Shown here: in pieces, positions 8,362 to 17,033 of the stretch
Position numbering within the stretch: the first letter of the stretch is position 1
Layout: each line of letters starts with the position of its first letter
From: Prosthecobacter sp. SYSU 5D2
Lineage (GTDB): Bacteria > Verrucomicrobiota > Verrucomicrobiia > Verrucomicrobiales > Verrucomicrobiaceae
Length of the DNA stretch: 64,000 nt
NCBI RefSeq assembly: GCF_039655865.1
Contig: NZ_JBBYXL010000008.1
Location: forward strand, 291,671-355,670
Reading direction: 5' to 3'
Notes under the pieces: generated by a model
What the model was told of the DNA's origin: nothing
The model's database searches: none
Seen by the model: the letters and a program-made list of their open reading frames with translations, nothing else
Translations under genes and position numbers: made by a program

Positions 8362-9654
8362 TCAGCGAACTTCCGGACCGCCCCAGTTGAAGCTCACCTG
8401 CGCCCACACGGCGTGGTCCGTACCACGCTCATTGGAGTTGTCGTAGTTATACTGGAGGCGGAGGCGCAGCGTGCGGGCATCATTCGCATACCATGTTACG
8501 CCTGGGCTGACGCGGAACCGGGAATCCTGGTCGGTGTCATAATTCCCTGCCACATACTCCCCGCGCAGGCCCAGTTCCAGATTGTTAGGCAGGCCATAAA
8601 GGAGGCTCATATAAGCACCAAAGTCCTGCTGGGTCTGCGGATCGCGACCTTCCACGATTTCATCCTCAACCTTATACCGGTTAAACATGGCCTCGGTGCG
8701 CACGCGGAAGTAACGGCCACCGGGATCAAAGCCGTTTTCACGCCACTGGTACTCCCCATGCACCCCGTAGATGCTGGTGCGGTAGCCGGAATGATTATCC
8801 GCCCAGGCCCCGGAAAGACCGGCACGGAACTGGTGGAAGTCGTTGAAATTGTAAACATTCGTCCAGTTCGCCACCATCATAAACTGGCCTTCGGCAAAGT
8901 GGGATTCTTCCGCCGCATAACGGGCAGCATGTTCATCTTCATGCTCATCCTCGTGGGCGTGACCGTGACCATGCTCCTCATGCTTCGGAGCCACGCCCAG
9001 GGCCAGGTCAAACTGGGATGTCCACGGCACCGGCGCCAGCCAGGTGATTTCCGTGCCGATCGTCGTCATGGAGTCCTCCCCCAACATCCGGGTGTTCACC
9101 AGATACTGGTCAATCCAGTCGAAGCCGTGCGGGTGATAAGTGTTCTGGATGCCAAAGCGGTTGTACACGCGGCCAAAACGAAGTTCAAACGCACCCGGCA
9201 GGTTTTTGAACTTCCAAAACACCTCCTCGAAAATCGGGTCAATGCGCCCGCCTTCAACCGCTGCCGCATACGTGACAAAAAACTCATTGTGATCATCCAG
9301 CCGACCCGACAGTCCAAACTCCACATTCTGAAAAGTCACTGCATCGCGTCTCTCCGGGTCATGGTGACCGGTACGCAGTTCCCCCTGGTCAATGGAGGAC
9401 GTGCCATAGGCCGTATCCAGGTGTACGTGCGGAAAGATTTTCCCTGCGAAACTCACATCCAATCCTGTCAGCCAGTCGGCCTTGCCATCCATCGGCAGCA
9501 CCACCGGGGCAGACATGGCGCTGAAAGTGGAATACGCATACCGCTGCTGCTGCTGCGCCTCAAACTGGGCGGAAGTCTGTGCCTGGGCACTGAAAGAAAC
9601 CAGGAGCCCAAAGGCGGCCAAAAGGGGGGGAGGAATGAAAACGGGGAGCTTCAT
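8362..9654 (-). CDS. Outer-membrane beta-barrel protein with His-rich loop
   Basis: Start MKLPVFIPPPLLAAFGLLVS gives a signal peptide ending AQAQ. The rest shows alternating aromatic strands typical of a porin-like barrel (FELRFGRVYNRFGIQ, LELGLRGEYVAGNYDTD) and ends in a strand VWAQVSFNWGGPEVR. Around residues 222-240 a loop reads HEEHGHGHAHEDEHEDEH, an evident divalent-metal-binding tract. There is no TonB box or plug domain that I can identify, so it looks like a porin rather than a TonB-dependent receptor. It lies upstream of znuA on the same strand with a shared motif, pointing to zinc capture or passage across the outer membrane. Confidence 0.75.
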   Translation of the reverse strand: MKLPVFIPPPLLAAFGLLVSFSAQAQTSAQFEAQQQQRYAYSTFSAMSAPVVLPMDGKADWLTGLDVSFAGKIFPHVHLDTAYGTSSIDQGELRTGHHDPERRDAVTFQNVEFGLSGRLDDHNEFFVTYAAAVEGGRIDPIFEEVFWKFKNLPGAFELRFGRVYNRFGIQNTYHPHGFDWIDQYLVNTRMLGEDSMTTIGTEITWLAPVPWTSQFDLALGVAPKHEEHGHGHAHEDEHEDEHAARYAAEESHFAEGQFMMVANWTNVYNFNDFHQFRAGLSGAWADNHSGYRTSIYGVHGEYQWRENGFDPGGRYFRVRTEAMFNRYKVEDEIVEGRDPQTQQDFGAYMSLLYGLPNNLELGLRGEYVAGNYDTDQDSRFRVSPGVTWYANDARTLRLRLQYNYDNSNERGTDHAVWAQVSFNWGGPEVR

Positions 9655-9700
9655 GACAACGCAACTATGGCAAGCCAGTTGCATTATCGTCAAATGTTTT

Positions 9701-9726
9701 CACAACATTTTTGCATTAACAAAAAG
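9701..9726. promoter_or_regulatory. Putative zinc-regulator operator upstream of the barrel gene
   Basis: On the minus strand the site reads TTTGTTAATGCAAAAATGTTG, 19/21 identical to the inverted copy at 8333-8353. It lies 50-70 bases before the ATG, where a repressor would cover the promoter. A nearby GCAACT/AGTTGC inverted repeat (9661-9682) and a second TTGCATTA (9679-9686) may belong to the same control region. Confidence 0.5.
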
Positions 9727-9763
9727 CGAGAAGCCCTCAACCCCAGGGATGAGGGCTTCGCTA
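9721..9763 (-). terminator. Rho-independent terminator of wrbA
   Basis: On the minus strand GAAGCCCTCA pairs with TGAGGGCTTC around a 10-base loop, then GCTTTTT follows. It sits 20 bases after the wrbA stop and separates it from the barrel gene promoter. Confidence 0.8.
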
Positions 9764-9782
9764 AGATCAGCTTTAGAAACAA

Positions 9783-10382
9783 TCAGCGGTTCAGCTTTGC
9801 GGTGATTTCCGCGACGTGCTTGCCCTGGAAACGGGCCAGCGACAGTTCCTTCTCACTCGGCTGGCGCGAGCCATCTGCACCGGCGATGGTGCCTGCGCCG
9901 TAAGGGCTGCCGCCGCGCACCTCGCTGATGTCCGTCAGTTCCGGGGCGGAGTAGGGCAGGCCGACGAAAATCATGCCGTGATGCAGCAGCGTGGGGAGAG
10001 TGGTCAGGATGGTGGATTCATTGCCGCCGCCGGTACCGGTGCTGGTGAAAACACTGCCCACCTTGCCAATCAGCGCGCCTTTCACCCACAGGCCGCCGGT
10101 CTGATCCCAGAAGGCGCGCATCTGCGCGGTCATGTTTCCAAAACGTGTGGGTGTGCCAACGATGATGGCATCGTAATCCGGCAGCTCAGCAGCCGTGGCC
10201 ACGGGGGCGCTTTGGTCCAGCTTGCCGCCCATTTTCTGGATGACCTCTTCGGACAGGGTTTCGGGCACGCGCTTGAGGGAGACTTCCGTTCCCTCCACAG
10301 AACCCGCGCCTTCGGCGACGGCCTTGGCCATGGTTTCGATGTGACCGTAAGTGGAATAATAAAGGACGAGGATCTTGGACAT
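9783..10382 (-). CDS. wrbA: NAD(P)H:quinone oxidoreductase, WrbA type
   Basis: Flavodoxin-fold FMN enzyme that reduces quinones by two electrons. The 199-residue length is typical. Visible FMN-binding segments are the phosphate loop [12 protein letters not shown] near residues 9-20, the [20 protein letters not shown] block near 76-95, and the [12 protein letters not shown] loop near 113-124, followed by the conserved GLPYS and [12 protein letters not shown] stretches that separate WrbA from plain flavodoxins. Cytosolic, single gene, with its own terminator. It is divergent from the histidine phosphatase gene. Confidence 0.95.
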   Translation of the reverse strand: MSKILVLYYSTYGHIETMAKAVAEGAGSVEGTEVSLKRVPETLSEEVIQKMGGKLDQSAPVATAAELPDYDAIIVGTPTRFGNMTAQMRAFWDQTGGLWVKGALIGKVGSVFTSTGTGGGNESTILTTLPTLLHHGMIFVGLPYSAPELTDISEVRGGSPYGAGTIAGADGSRQPSEKELSLARFQGKHVAEITAKLNR

Positions 10383-10555
10383 GATGTGGGTGAAGTTGAG
10401 GTTCCCTTGACGAATCGAACCTCGCCAGCAAACTGCGTGCAGGCGAATGCAGGCTGGTCAGTCTGAGACCAACCTTTGGGCATGGCAGGCACGCATTTTG
10501 TTTGCCAAAAACCTTCCCTCTTCTGGTCTCCACCGTGCTATAAAGACCGCACCTT

Positions 10556-11233
10556 ATGCCCATCACCCGCCTTTACCTCATCCGCCACGGAGCCACCGTC
10601 CTGACAGCTGAAGACCGTTTTGCCGGGTCCATCAATGTGGCCCTGGCCGATGAAGGCCGGCATCAGGCCGCCACCTTGGCCGCACGCCTGCAGGCATTTC
10701 CCGTGGCCGCCGTCTATGCCTCCCCGCTGGACCGCACCATGGAGACCGCCAGCATCCTGGCCGCCCCGCATGGGCTGGAGGTGCGGCCACGCGACGGGCT
10801 GAAAGAGATCTCCCACGGCCACTGGGAGCAGATGACCCGCCAGGAGGTGGAGCAGCAGTATCCAAAGGAGGCTGCCGCCTGGGACGAGGACCCCTACACC
10901 TTCGCCCCGGAGGGCGGAGAAAGCGGCCTCGCCGTGACTGCCCGCGCACTTCCTGCCCTGCTGGACATCGTCCGCCATCACGAGGGCCAGTCCGTCATTG
11001 TCGTCTCGCACAAGGCCACCATCCGCCTGCTTCTAAGCTCCTTGTTAGGCTTTGATCCCCGCCGCTACCGGGACAACCTGGACCAAGACCCTGCCGCGCT
11101 GAACATTGTGGATTTCAAGGACACCGTGCGCGCCCGCCTCATGCTCTTTAACGACACCTCCCATTACGCCGAAGCCGACCTGAAAAAACCTGATTCCGCC
11201 GAAGCCCGCCTGTCCAAATGGTGGACGCACTGA
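10556..11233 (+). CDS. Histidine phosphatase superfamily protein (phosphoglycerate-mutase-like)
   Basis: LYLIRHGAT at residues 6-14 carries the Arg-His-Gly catalytic triad with the phosphorylated His11. The second Arg (ASPLDRTMETA), the acid Glu (GLKEISHGHWEQM) and the second His (VIVVSHKATIR) are all present, so the active site is complete. At 225 residues it fits the CobC/PhoE-like broad-specificity phosphatases more than glycolytic mutase. Substrate cannot be read from sequence. rpiB follows 27 bases later on the same strand and the two may share a transcript, which would suit a sugar-phosphate role. Confidence 0.85.
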   Translation: MPITRLYLIRHGATVLTAEDRFAGSINVALADEGRHQAATLAARLQAFPVAAVYASPLDRTMETASILAAPHGLEVRPRDGLKEISHGHWEQMTRQEVEQQYPKEAAAWDEDPYTFAPEGGESGLAVTARALPALLDIVRHHEGQSVIVVSHKATIRLLLSSLLGFDPRRYRDNLDQDPAALNIVDFKDTVRARLMLFNDTSHYAEADLKKPDSAEARLSKWWTH

Positions 11234-11260
11234 ACCTGGCCTAACTATTTTTTAAACATC

Positions 11261-11689
11261 ATGAACATCGCCATCGGCTCCGACCACGCAGGCTATCGTT
11301 ATAAACAGGCCATCATCGCCCACCTCCAGCAGGCAGGGCATGAGGTGACCGACTTTGGCACCCATTCCGAAGAATCTACCGACTACCCCAAATTCATCCG
11401 CCCCGTGGCTGAAGCCGTGGCCGCAGGCAAGCATGAGCGCGGCATCGTCCTTGGCGGTTCCGGCAATGGCGAGGCTATCGCCGCCAACCGGGTCAAAGGC
11501 ATCCGCTGTGGCCTGTGCTGGAACCTGGAATCCGCCCGCCTCACCCGCCAGCACAATGACGCCAATGTCCTCTCACTGGGCGAGCGCATGATGGATCAGG
11601 ACACCGCTTTGCAGATCGTGAACATCTTCCTCAGCACCCCTTTTGAAGGCGGCCGCCACCTCGCCCGCATCCAGCAACTGGACGCCTGA
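11261..11689 (+). CDS. rpiB: Ribose-5-phosphate isomerase B
   Basis: Interconverts ribose 5-phosphate and ribulose 5-phosphate in the pentose phosphate pathway. GSDHAGYRYK near residue 6 and GGSGNGEAIAANRV near 65-78 are diagnostic. The position where the Escherichia coli enzyme has its catalytic Cys is Gly here, while Glu71 is present as in mycobacterial RpiB, where a Glu is the base. The 142-residue length is normal. The stop codon overlaps the start of the thioesterase gene by one base (TGATG), implying translational coupling. Confidence 0.93.
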   Translation: MNIAIGSDHAGYRYKQAIIAHLQQAGHEVTDFGTHSEESTDYPKFIRPVAEAVAAGKHERGIVLGGSGNGEAIAANRVKGIRCGLCWNLESARLTRQHNDANVLSLGERMMDQDTALQIVNIFLSTPFEGGRHLARIQQLDA

Positions 11690-12147
11690 TGCCCCCCCCG
11701 GCCATGAACGCGGCGCTTCTCAAAGACACCGAAGCCTTCCTGCACCAGCAGATCCCCATCACCCACGCCATGGGCGTGCAGGTGCACAGCTACGATGGCC
11801 GGCATCTCGTCATCACCGCCCCGCTGGAGCCGAATCACAATCACCTTGGCACCGCCTTTGGCGGCAGCCTCAGCGCCATCGCCACGCTCGCCGGTTATAC
11901 CCTCCTGTGGTTGCTGCTGGGCGACCGCTCCGCCCACATCGTGATCCGGGAAAGCAGCATTCGCTATCGCCGCCCCGTCACCGGGGCCATCCGCGCCGTT
12001 TGTCAGCGCCCCGACGAAGCCACACTCACCACCTTCAAAACCCAGTTTGAAGAAACCGGCAAAGCCCGCCTCCGCCTCCAGGTCCGCATCGAAAAGGATG
12101 GCCAGACCTGTGTCGAGTTCGATGGCGAATTCGTCGCCTTGAAATAA
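11689..12147 (+). CDS. YiiD C-terminal-type hotdog thioesterase
   Basis: A 152-residue hotdog-fold protein. The pattern ITHAMGVQV, LEPNHNHLGTAFGGSLSAIATLAGYTLL and a later ESSIRYRRPVTG matches the thioesterase domain found at the C-terminus of YiiD, here as a stand-alone protein. NHLGTAFGGS is the helix-capping active-site segment. The natural thioester substrate is unknown. Translation may begin at 11689 (coupled to rpiB) or at the Met at 11704. A short hairpin separates it from the convergent gene. Confidence 0.8.
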   Translation: MPPPAMNAALLKDTEAFLHQQIPITHAMGVQVHSYDGRHLVITAPLEPNHNHLGTAFGGSLSAIATLAGYTLLWLLLGDRSAHIVIRESSIRYRRPVTGAIRAVCQRPDEATLTTFKTQFEETGKARLRLQVRIEKDGQTCVEFDGEFVALK

Positions 12148-12164
12148 GGTCCCCGTGCAAGGAG

Positions 12165-12183
12165 CGGGACTTGCCAAGTCCCG
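12165..12183. terminator. Hairpin between convergent genes
   Basis: CGGGACTT and AAGTCCCG form a perfect 8-bp stem with a 3-base loop in the 39-base gap between the thioesterase and deacylase stops. No T-run follows on either strand, so terminator function is only inferred from position. Confidence 0.4.
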
Positions 12184-12186
12184 GCA

Positions 12187-14814
12187 TCACTTCCTCAACG
12201 GCCCGCCTGGACGCGCTTCCGTCAGCTTCCCGTCGCGGATCACCGGCACGCCGTCCACCAGCACATCGCTGAAACCTTCGGAGTAATGATGCGGATCTTC
12301 GAAGCTTGATACATCCTGCACTCTCTCCGGATCAAAGATCACCACATCCGCCCAGGCGCCCACCTTCAGCTCCCCCCGGCCTTTCAGTCCAAAAGTCTCC
12401 GCAGGCAGGCTGGCCATTCGGCGGACCGCCTCCTCCAGCGACAGCACTTTTTGTTCGCGCACATAGCGGGCCAGCACCCGGGCATTATTGCCATAGCTGC
12501 GTGGATGCGGCACATCCTCCCCCAGCCGCCGGGGACCGCCATCGCTGGCGACCATGGTTTGCGGATGCTTTAAAAAGACCGCCAGATCTTCCTCATTCAT
12601 GCCGTGGAAGACACCGCTGCCACCGCCCCGCCGCTCGATATCCAGCAACAGCTCAATCTGGTCTTCCAGAGTATCTGCTCCACGCACTCTTTTCGCTGCC
12701 TGCGGGATGGTCAGGCCGTTCAGTGACGGGTCCGCCCGAAAGCGTGCCACCACCGCATACGAATAGTCCGTGCGCCCGCTGCGAGCCAGAATCTCCTTCA
12801 TGCTCGCGATGATTTTGGCCTTCTTTTCAGGGTCCTCAATCCGCGCAAGGAAATCTTCTTTTGTTCCCTCAAGTGCAGAGTCCGGCATGGTCTGCCGAAG
12901 GCCAGTGCTGGAGGCCGTGTAGGCATACTGGTCATGGGTGATTTGTAGCCCTTCAGCACGTGCCTTGTCCAGATACTCCAGCACCTCCCTGGCACGTCCC
13001 CAGGCGCTTGGGCCGGAAAGCTTGATGTGGGAAAGCTCCGTCCGCACCCCGGCCTTGCGGGCGATCTCCGTCAGCTCATGCAGCGCGGTGAAAATGCGGT
13101 TCGTTTCATAACGCATGTGGCTGGCATACACCCCGTCATGCGCCGCCACCACCTGGGCCAGGGCAATGATCTCATCCGTCTTGGCAAAGGAGCCTGGCAC
13201 ATAAATCAGGCCCGTGCTCATGCCCACCGCGCCGTCCTTCATCCCTTGCTCCACAAGCCCCTTCATCGTCTCAAGCTGCGCCGCATTGGGAGCCCGGATA
13301 AACCGCCCGCCCATCCCCTGCTCACGCACCGCGCCATGGCCGATCAAAGTCGCCACATGCAGGCTCACACCGGTCTCTTCAAGTTCACGGAAAAAGCCCG
13401 CCACATCCGTGCGCGAGAACCCGCAGTTCCCCGTCACGATGGAGGTGACGCCCATGCGCAAAAAGTTCTCCGCCGCAGGCAGGGACGCGATGTTTTCCGA
13501 ATGCGTGTGCACATCTACAAAACCGGGCGCAGCTACTTTGCCACTTGCATCCACCTCCGCCTTCGCCGTGCCCGTCACCTCACCTAGCCTGACAATACGT
13601 CCGTTCAAAACACCAATGCTGCCCGTCCGTGCAGGGTCACCAGTGCCATCCACAATGCGCGCATTGCGAATGATCAAATCATAGTCCTTCTCCGGCTCAT
13701 TCAGCCACGCCTTCATCCAGCCGTAAAAGCTGGTCCCAATCTGCGCATAGCCGCTGGCATTGGGATGCACGCCGTTATTTTCCGGGTAGCCGCGCACCGG
13801 GTCCAGATTCAACTCAGTGGCCACCAGGTGAATGCCCAGATGCTCCTTGCCGCCCAGCCGCGCGATCATCCGTTGCACCAGCCGGTGCTGGATACGCTTC
13901 CATCCCCAGCGATGATACTTGCCTTTATAACTCGCCACAAAACCCGCCTCCCGCGCATTCGGCGGCGGTGTCAGCCCCACGGCCAGCTCGGCCTTTGGCA
14001 TCGCCTGGCGGAATTCAGCCAGCAGCCGGTCAGCGTGATTGAGCACTTCATCAATCTTCGCATCCACCGCTTTCGGATCTTCCGGGTTCGCACCAAAACA
14101 ATCGTTGATGCCTAGCAGAAATGTCACCGCATCCGGTGGCTGACCGTCGCAATGTTCCCGGATGTAGCGTGGCAGGTCAAAGGTCCCCTTGCCCTCGGCA
14201 TTGGCAAAGACAAACGGGCTCGTCGTCTTCTTCGCCACCGGTCCGGCGGCCACCTGTGGCACCGTTGGAGCAAATTTAGTTAGAAAATCCACCCACTTCC
14301 AGCCGCCATACCCTTCATGTGCCACGCCCGGCTTCACCGATGCAGGACGGCGCGTCCCCAGGAAGGTCACCTTGGGATTTCCCGGTTCGGCAAACAGCCG
14401 CGACAGCTCATTGGCATACACACTCGCGTTGGTCAGGCTGTCTCCCACGATAAGCAGCCGCTTCTCCTTGCCCTCCCCCGCAGGACGCGGGGAAATGTGC
14501 AAGGTGGTCTGCGCGGTCTCGATGACCTGGCCCTGTTTGTCTTTCACCGTCACTTCCACCAGGTGCTGCCCGATGTCCGCCTCCGTGGCCGTGACGGTCC
14601 ATGCCCTCTCCCCAGCTTTACCCAATGCGCAGTCCACCACAAACTCATAAGCATCCGGGTTTTCCGTCAGCACCACATTGTCATAATACAGGCTCATCGG
14701 CACTCCCACCACGCCATGCCACGCAGGCGGCAGGGTCAGTTGCAAGGACTCCGCCCCCGCATGAAAGGGAAGAGATAATAATGCAGCGGCGAGGAGGTGG
14801 CTGAGACGGTTCAT
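12187..14814 (-). CDS. SGNH hydrolase / N-acyl-D-amino-acid deacylase fusion, secreted
   Basis: Start MNRLSHLLAAALLSLPFHAG gives a signal peptide. Residues 25-108 are a beta-rich N-terminal part. Residues 118-385 form an SGNH domain: Ser126 in VGDSLTNA, the Asn of LLGINDCFG and the Asp-His pair in NNGVHPNASGY. From about 393 (YDLIIRNARIVDGTGDP) to 875 a D-aminoacylase-type amidohydrolase follows. It has the metal pair in FVDVHTHSEN near 435, GNCGFSR, SHIKLSG, and a closing GLKGRGELKVGAWADVVIFD. Both active sites look intact. Expected roles are ester removal and cleavage of N-acyl-D-amino acids outside the cytoplasm. It follows the SGNH gene by 13 bases. Confidence 0.85.
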   Translation of the reverse strand: MNRLSHLLAAALLSLPFHAGAESLQLTLPPAWHGVVGVPMSLYYDNVVLTENPDAYEFVVDCALGKAGERAWTVTATEADIGQHLVEVTVKDKQGQVIETAQTTLHISPRPAGEGKEKRLLIVGDSLTNASVYANELSRLFAEPGNPKVTFLGTRRPASVKPGVAHEGYGGWKWVDFLTKFAPTVPQVAAGPVAKKTTSPFVFANAEGKGTFDLPRYIREHCDGQPPDAVTFLLGINDCFGANPEDPKAVDAKIDEVLNHADRLLAEFRQAMPKAELAVGLTPPPNAREAGFVASYKGKYHRWGWKRIQHRLVQRMIARLGGKEHLGIHLVATELNLDPVRGYPENNGVHPNASGYAQIGTSFYGWMKAWLNEPEKDYDLIIRNARIVDGTGDPARTGSIGVLNGRIVRLGEVTGTAKAEVDASGKVAAPGFVDVHTHSENIASLPAAENFLRMGVTSIVTGNCGFSRTDVAGFFRELEETGVSLHVATLIGHGAVREQGMGGRFIRAPNAAQLETMKGLVEQGMKDGAVGMSTGLIYVPGSFAKTDEIIALAQVVAAHDGVYASHMRYETNRIFTALHELTEIARKAGVRTELSHIKLSGPSAWGRAREVLEYLDKARAEGLQITHDQYAYTASSTGLRQTMPDSALEGTKEDFLARIEDPEKKAKIIASMKEILARSGRTDYSYAVVARFRADPSLNGLTIPQAAKRVRGADTLEDQIELLLDIERRGGGSGVFHGMNEEDLAVFLKHPQTMVASDGGPRRLGEDVPHPRSYGNNARVLARYVREQKVLSLEEAVRRMASLPAETFGLKGRGELKVGAWADVVIFDPERVQDVSSFEDPHHYSEGFSDVLVDGVPVIRDGKLTEARPGGPLRK

Positions 14815-14827
14815 AAAATGAGGCTCC

Positions 14828-15661
14828 TTACTTTTTCGATTTTTCGCGGATGGTTTTGGCCAGCCACTTGGCCGTTTCATCGCCAATGACATGGTAACCC
14901 GCCAGGTTCGGATGCCGGTCGCCAAACCAGTTCGGCAGATGTGCAAAGTGGGCGTCGAGCTGGTTGTCCATCACCACCACCCGATCCGTGTCGCCATGCT
15001 TCACCAGGAAAGATTTCACCAGCTCCTGCCTGTCCGCAGGAATCTGCTCCGGGGGAAAGCGGCGATAGTTCAAAGCATTTGGCCCCTGCTTTTTAAGCTC
15101 CTCCGCGTAGCGCGGATACAGGTCAAAGAGCGGCAGCTTTTCCTTCTCGGCCACCTCGCGGTTCAGCGCGTTGATTTTCTCACTCGTAGCCTCATCCATA
15201 TAAGGAATGACCGTCGTCACCACCAGCGTGGCCTGGGGATGATCTTTGCGCAGCCGGCCGATAAGCTCCTGGTAATCCTTCACGTAGTTCGCTTCGAAGT
15301 CCTCGCGCTTGTTGTGGTCGTTGATACCATATCGGATAAACACATAATCCAGCCCTGGATGTTTGGCCACGTCGCGGTCATAGCGCGCACCGTCCAGCAG
15401 CCCGCGCACGTATTCGCCGCTGCGGCCCACATTGATGACATTGCACGGCGGCAGGTCTTTCTCCGCCGCCAGGAGAATGCGGATCACCTCCTCCAAATGG
15501 GGCCCCTGAGGATGCGTCTTGCGGGGGATGATTCCCTCCGTGGTGCTGTCCCCCAGCAGCAGGACCTGCATCTTGCCCTCATGCTCCGCATGCACCTGCA
15601 GAGGCACCACCACAGCGGCCATCACCAGCCACAACCAGCCTAACTTTAAGTGTATATTCAT
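14828..15661 (-). CDS. SGNH/GDSL hydrolase, secreted
   Basis: Start MNIHLKLGWLWLVMAAVVVP gives a signal peptide ending VHAEHEG. Block I is LLLGDSTTEG near residues 34-43, the oxyanion Gly is in NVGRSGEYVRG, the Asn in IRYGINDHN and the catalytic Asp-His in FGDRHPNLAGY near 255. A 277-residue esterase of the carbohydrate-esterase-like type; acyl substrate unknown. It sits between the Gfo/Idh oxidoreductase and the SGNH/deacylase fusion on the same strand with short gaps, suggesting one operon. Confidence 0.85.
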   Translation of the reverse strand: MNIHLKLGWLWLVMAAVVVPLQVHAEHEGKMQVLLLGDSTTEGIIPRKTHPQGPHLEEVIRILLAAEKDLPPCNVINVGRSGEYVRGLLDGARYDRDVAKHPGLDYVFIRYGINDHNKREDFEANYVKDYQELIGRLRKDHPQATLVVTTVIPYMDEATSEKINALNREVAEKEKLPLFDLYPRYAEELKKQGPNALNYRRFPPEQIPADRQELVKSFLVKHGDTDRVVVMDNQLDAHFAHLPNWFGDRHPNLAGYHVIGDETAKWLAKTIREKSKK

Positions 15662-15690
15662 TATGTATGTGTCTTTTAAATCGAATGTCA

Positions 15691-16971
15691 TCAGATCTTC
15701 CACGCGTCCCGCATCGGGCGCATCAGCATGGCATTCGCCTCGTCATCACCGGCGAAGGTTTCGGCCTTCGGGTCAAACTTCAGCCCGTGCTTCACCTTGG
15801 CCGCAATCGCTCCCATGTGGCAGATCGTCGCCGCCTTTTGCGCAATCTCTGCCGGGGCCGCCGTGCGCCCGCGCGAGATCACCGCATCAATGAAATTGCG
15901 ATGGTGATGTTTGGACTCATACAGCCGCGTGTCGCCCTCCTTCATCTTGATGCGCAGGATGTCCAGGTTGCTGGCTTTCAGCGTCTCCGCCTCGGTAAAG
16001 ATCCAGCCTTCGCTGCCGATAAACTTCGTCCCATAGGTCGCTTTGTCATCCGTGCTGAACATGGACATTTTCAACCCGTTGGCATAGCGGTATTCAATCC
16101 GGTATTGTTCCGGCGCATCATACAGACCGGCGCTGCGGCGTTTCACCTCCAGGGCCTCCACTTCCGTCGGCGTCGTCTCATCCATACCCGCGCCCCACTG
16201 CGCCACGTCCACAAAATGTGCGCCCCAGTCCGTGATGTAGCCAGGGGAGTATTCGTCAATCCAGCGGAAGTTAAAATGGCATCGTGCTGCCGTATAGGGC
16301 CGCTCCGGCGCACTGCCTAACCACATGGCATAATCCAGATGCGCTGGCACCTCCTCCGGCCCTTCCATACCGGTGTACCCGCCACGGATGGCAAAGGTGC
16401 CCGGCACGCCGACCTGGATTTCCTTCAGCTCACCGATGTATCCGTTGCGCACCAGCTCACAGGCCATGCGCACCTTCAGTCCGGATCGCCGCCAGGTGCC
16501 GCATTGCAGCACCCGTTTGTTGTCCTCCACCGCCCGGCAGATCGCCCGCCCTTCGGCAATGCTGGCCCCCAGCGGCTTCTCCGAAAACAGGTCCTTGCCC
16601 GCTTGCGCTGCCGCGATGGCCACATTCGCATGCCAGTGGTCAGGAGTCGCATTCATCACCGCATCCACATCCGTGCGTGCCAGCACTTCGCGAAAATCAT
16701 TGTAGCCATCGCCCGCCTTCAGCCCGGCCAAATTCAATGCGCGTTCACGATGTTTGCCATCCACATCGCAGATGGCCACCACCTGCACCCTTTCATCCGC
16801 CAGGAGAGCCCTCAGATTGCTCGTCCCCTGCCCGCCCACGCCGATGCAGGCCAGGCGGATTTTGCTGTTAGGGGCCACCGCTCCCGCCCGGCCCAGCAAC
16901 GCGGCTGGCAGGATCATGGGAGCAGCAGATTTCAGAAACTGACGTCGTGTGGTGGGGAGCAATCCGGACAT
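15691..16971 (-). CDS. Gfo/Idh/MocA family oxidoreductase with Tat signal
   Basis: The start MSGLLPTTRRQFLKSAAPMI carries a twin-arginine motif (TRRQFLK), so the folded, cofactor-loaded enzyme is exported. The Rossmann site is IGVGGQG near residue 37. SEKPLGAS carries the EKP motif that binds nicotinamide and substrate. GAHFVDVAQW and KHHHRNFIDAV belong to the substrate domain. At 426 residues it fits the exported group, common in Verrucomicrobia and Planctomycetes, that acts on sugars or inositols. It is first in the three-gene minus-strand set and its promoter region is shared with the divergent methyltransferase gene. Confidence 0.9.
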   Translation of the reverse strand: MSGLLPTTRRQFLKSAAPMILPAALLGRAGAVAPNSKIRLACIGVGGQGTSNLRALLADERVQVVAICDVDGKHRERALNLAGLKAGDGYNDFREVLARTDVDAVMNATPDHWHANVAIAAAQAGKDLFSEKPLGASIAEGRAICRAVEDNKRVLQCGTWRRSGLKVRMACELVRNGYIGELKEIQVGVPGTFAIRGGYTGMEGPEEVPAHLDYAMWLGSAPERPYTAARCHFNFRWIDEYSPGYITDWGAHFVDVAQWGAGMDETTPTEVEALEVKRRSAGLYDAPEQYRIEYRYANGLKMSMFSTDDKATYGTKFIGSEGWIFTEAETLKASNLDILRIKMKEGDTRLYESKHHHRNFIDAVISRGRTAAPAEIAQKAATICHMGAIAAKVKHGLKFDPKAETFAGDDEANAMLMRPMRDAWKI

Positions 16972-17033
16972 GGAACAGAAACGGAACCGGAGTGCCCCTT
17001 TCATCATCACTTGTGACCAAGATTGAAACCGCT

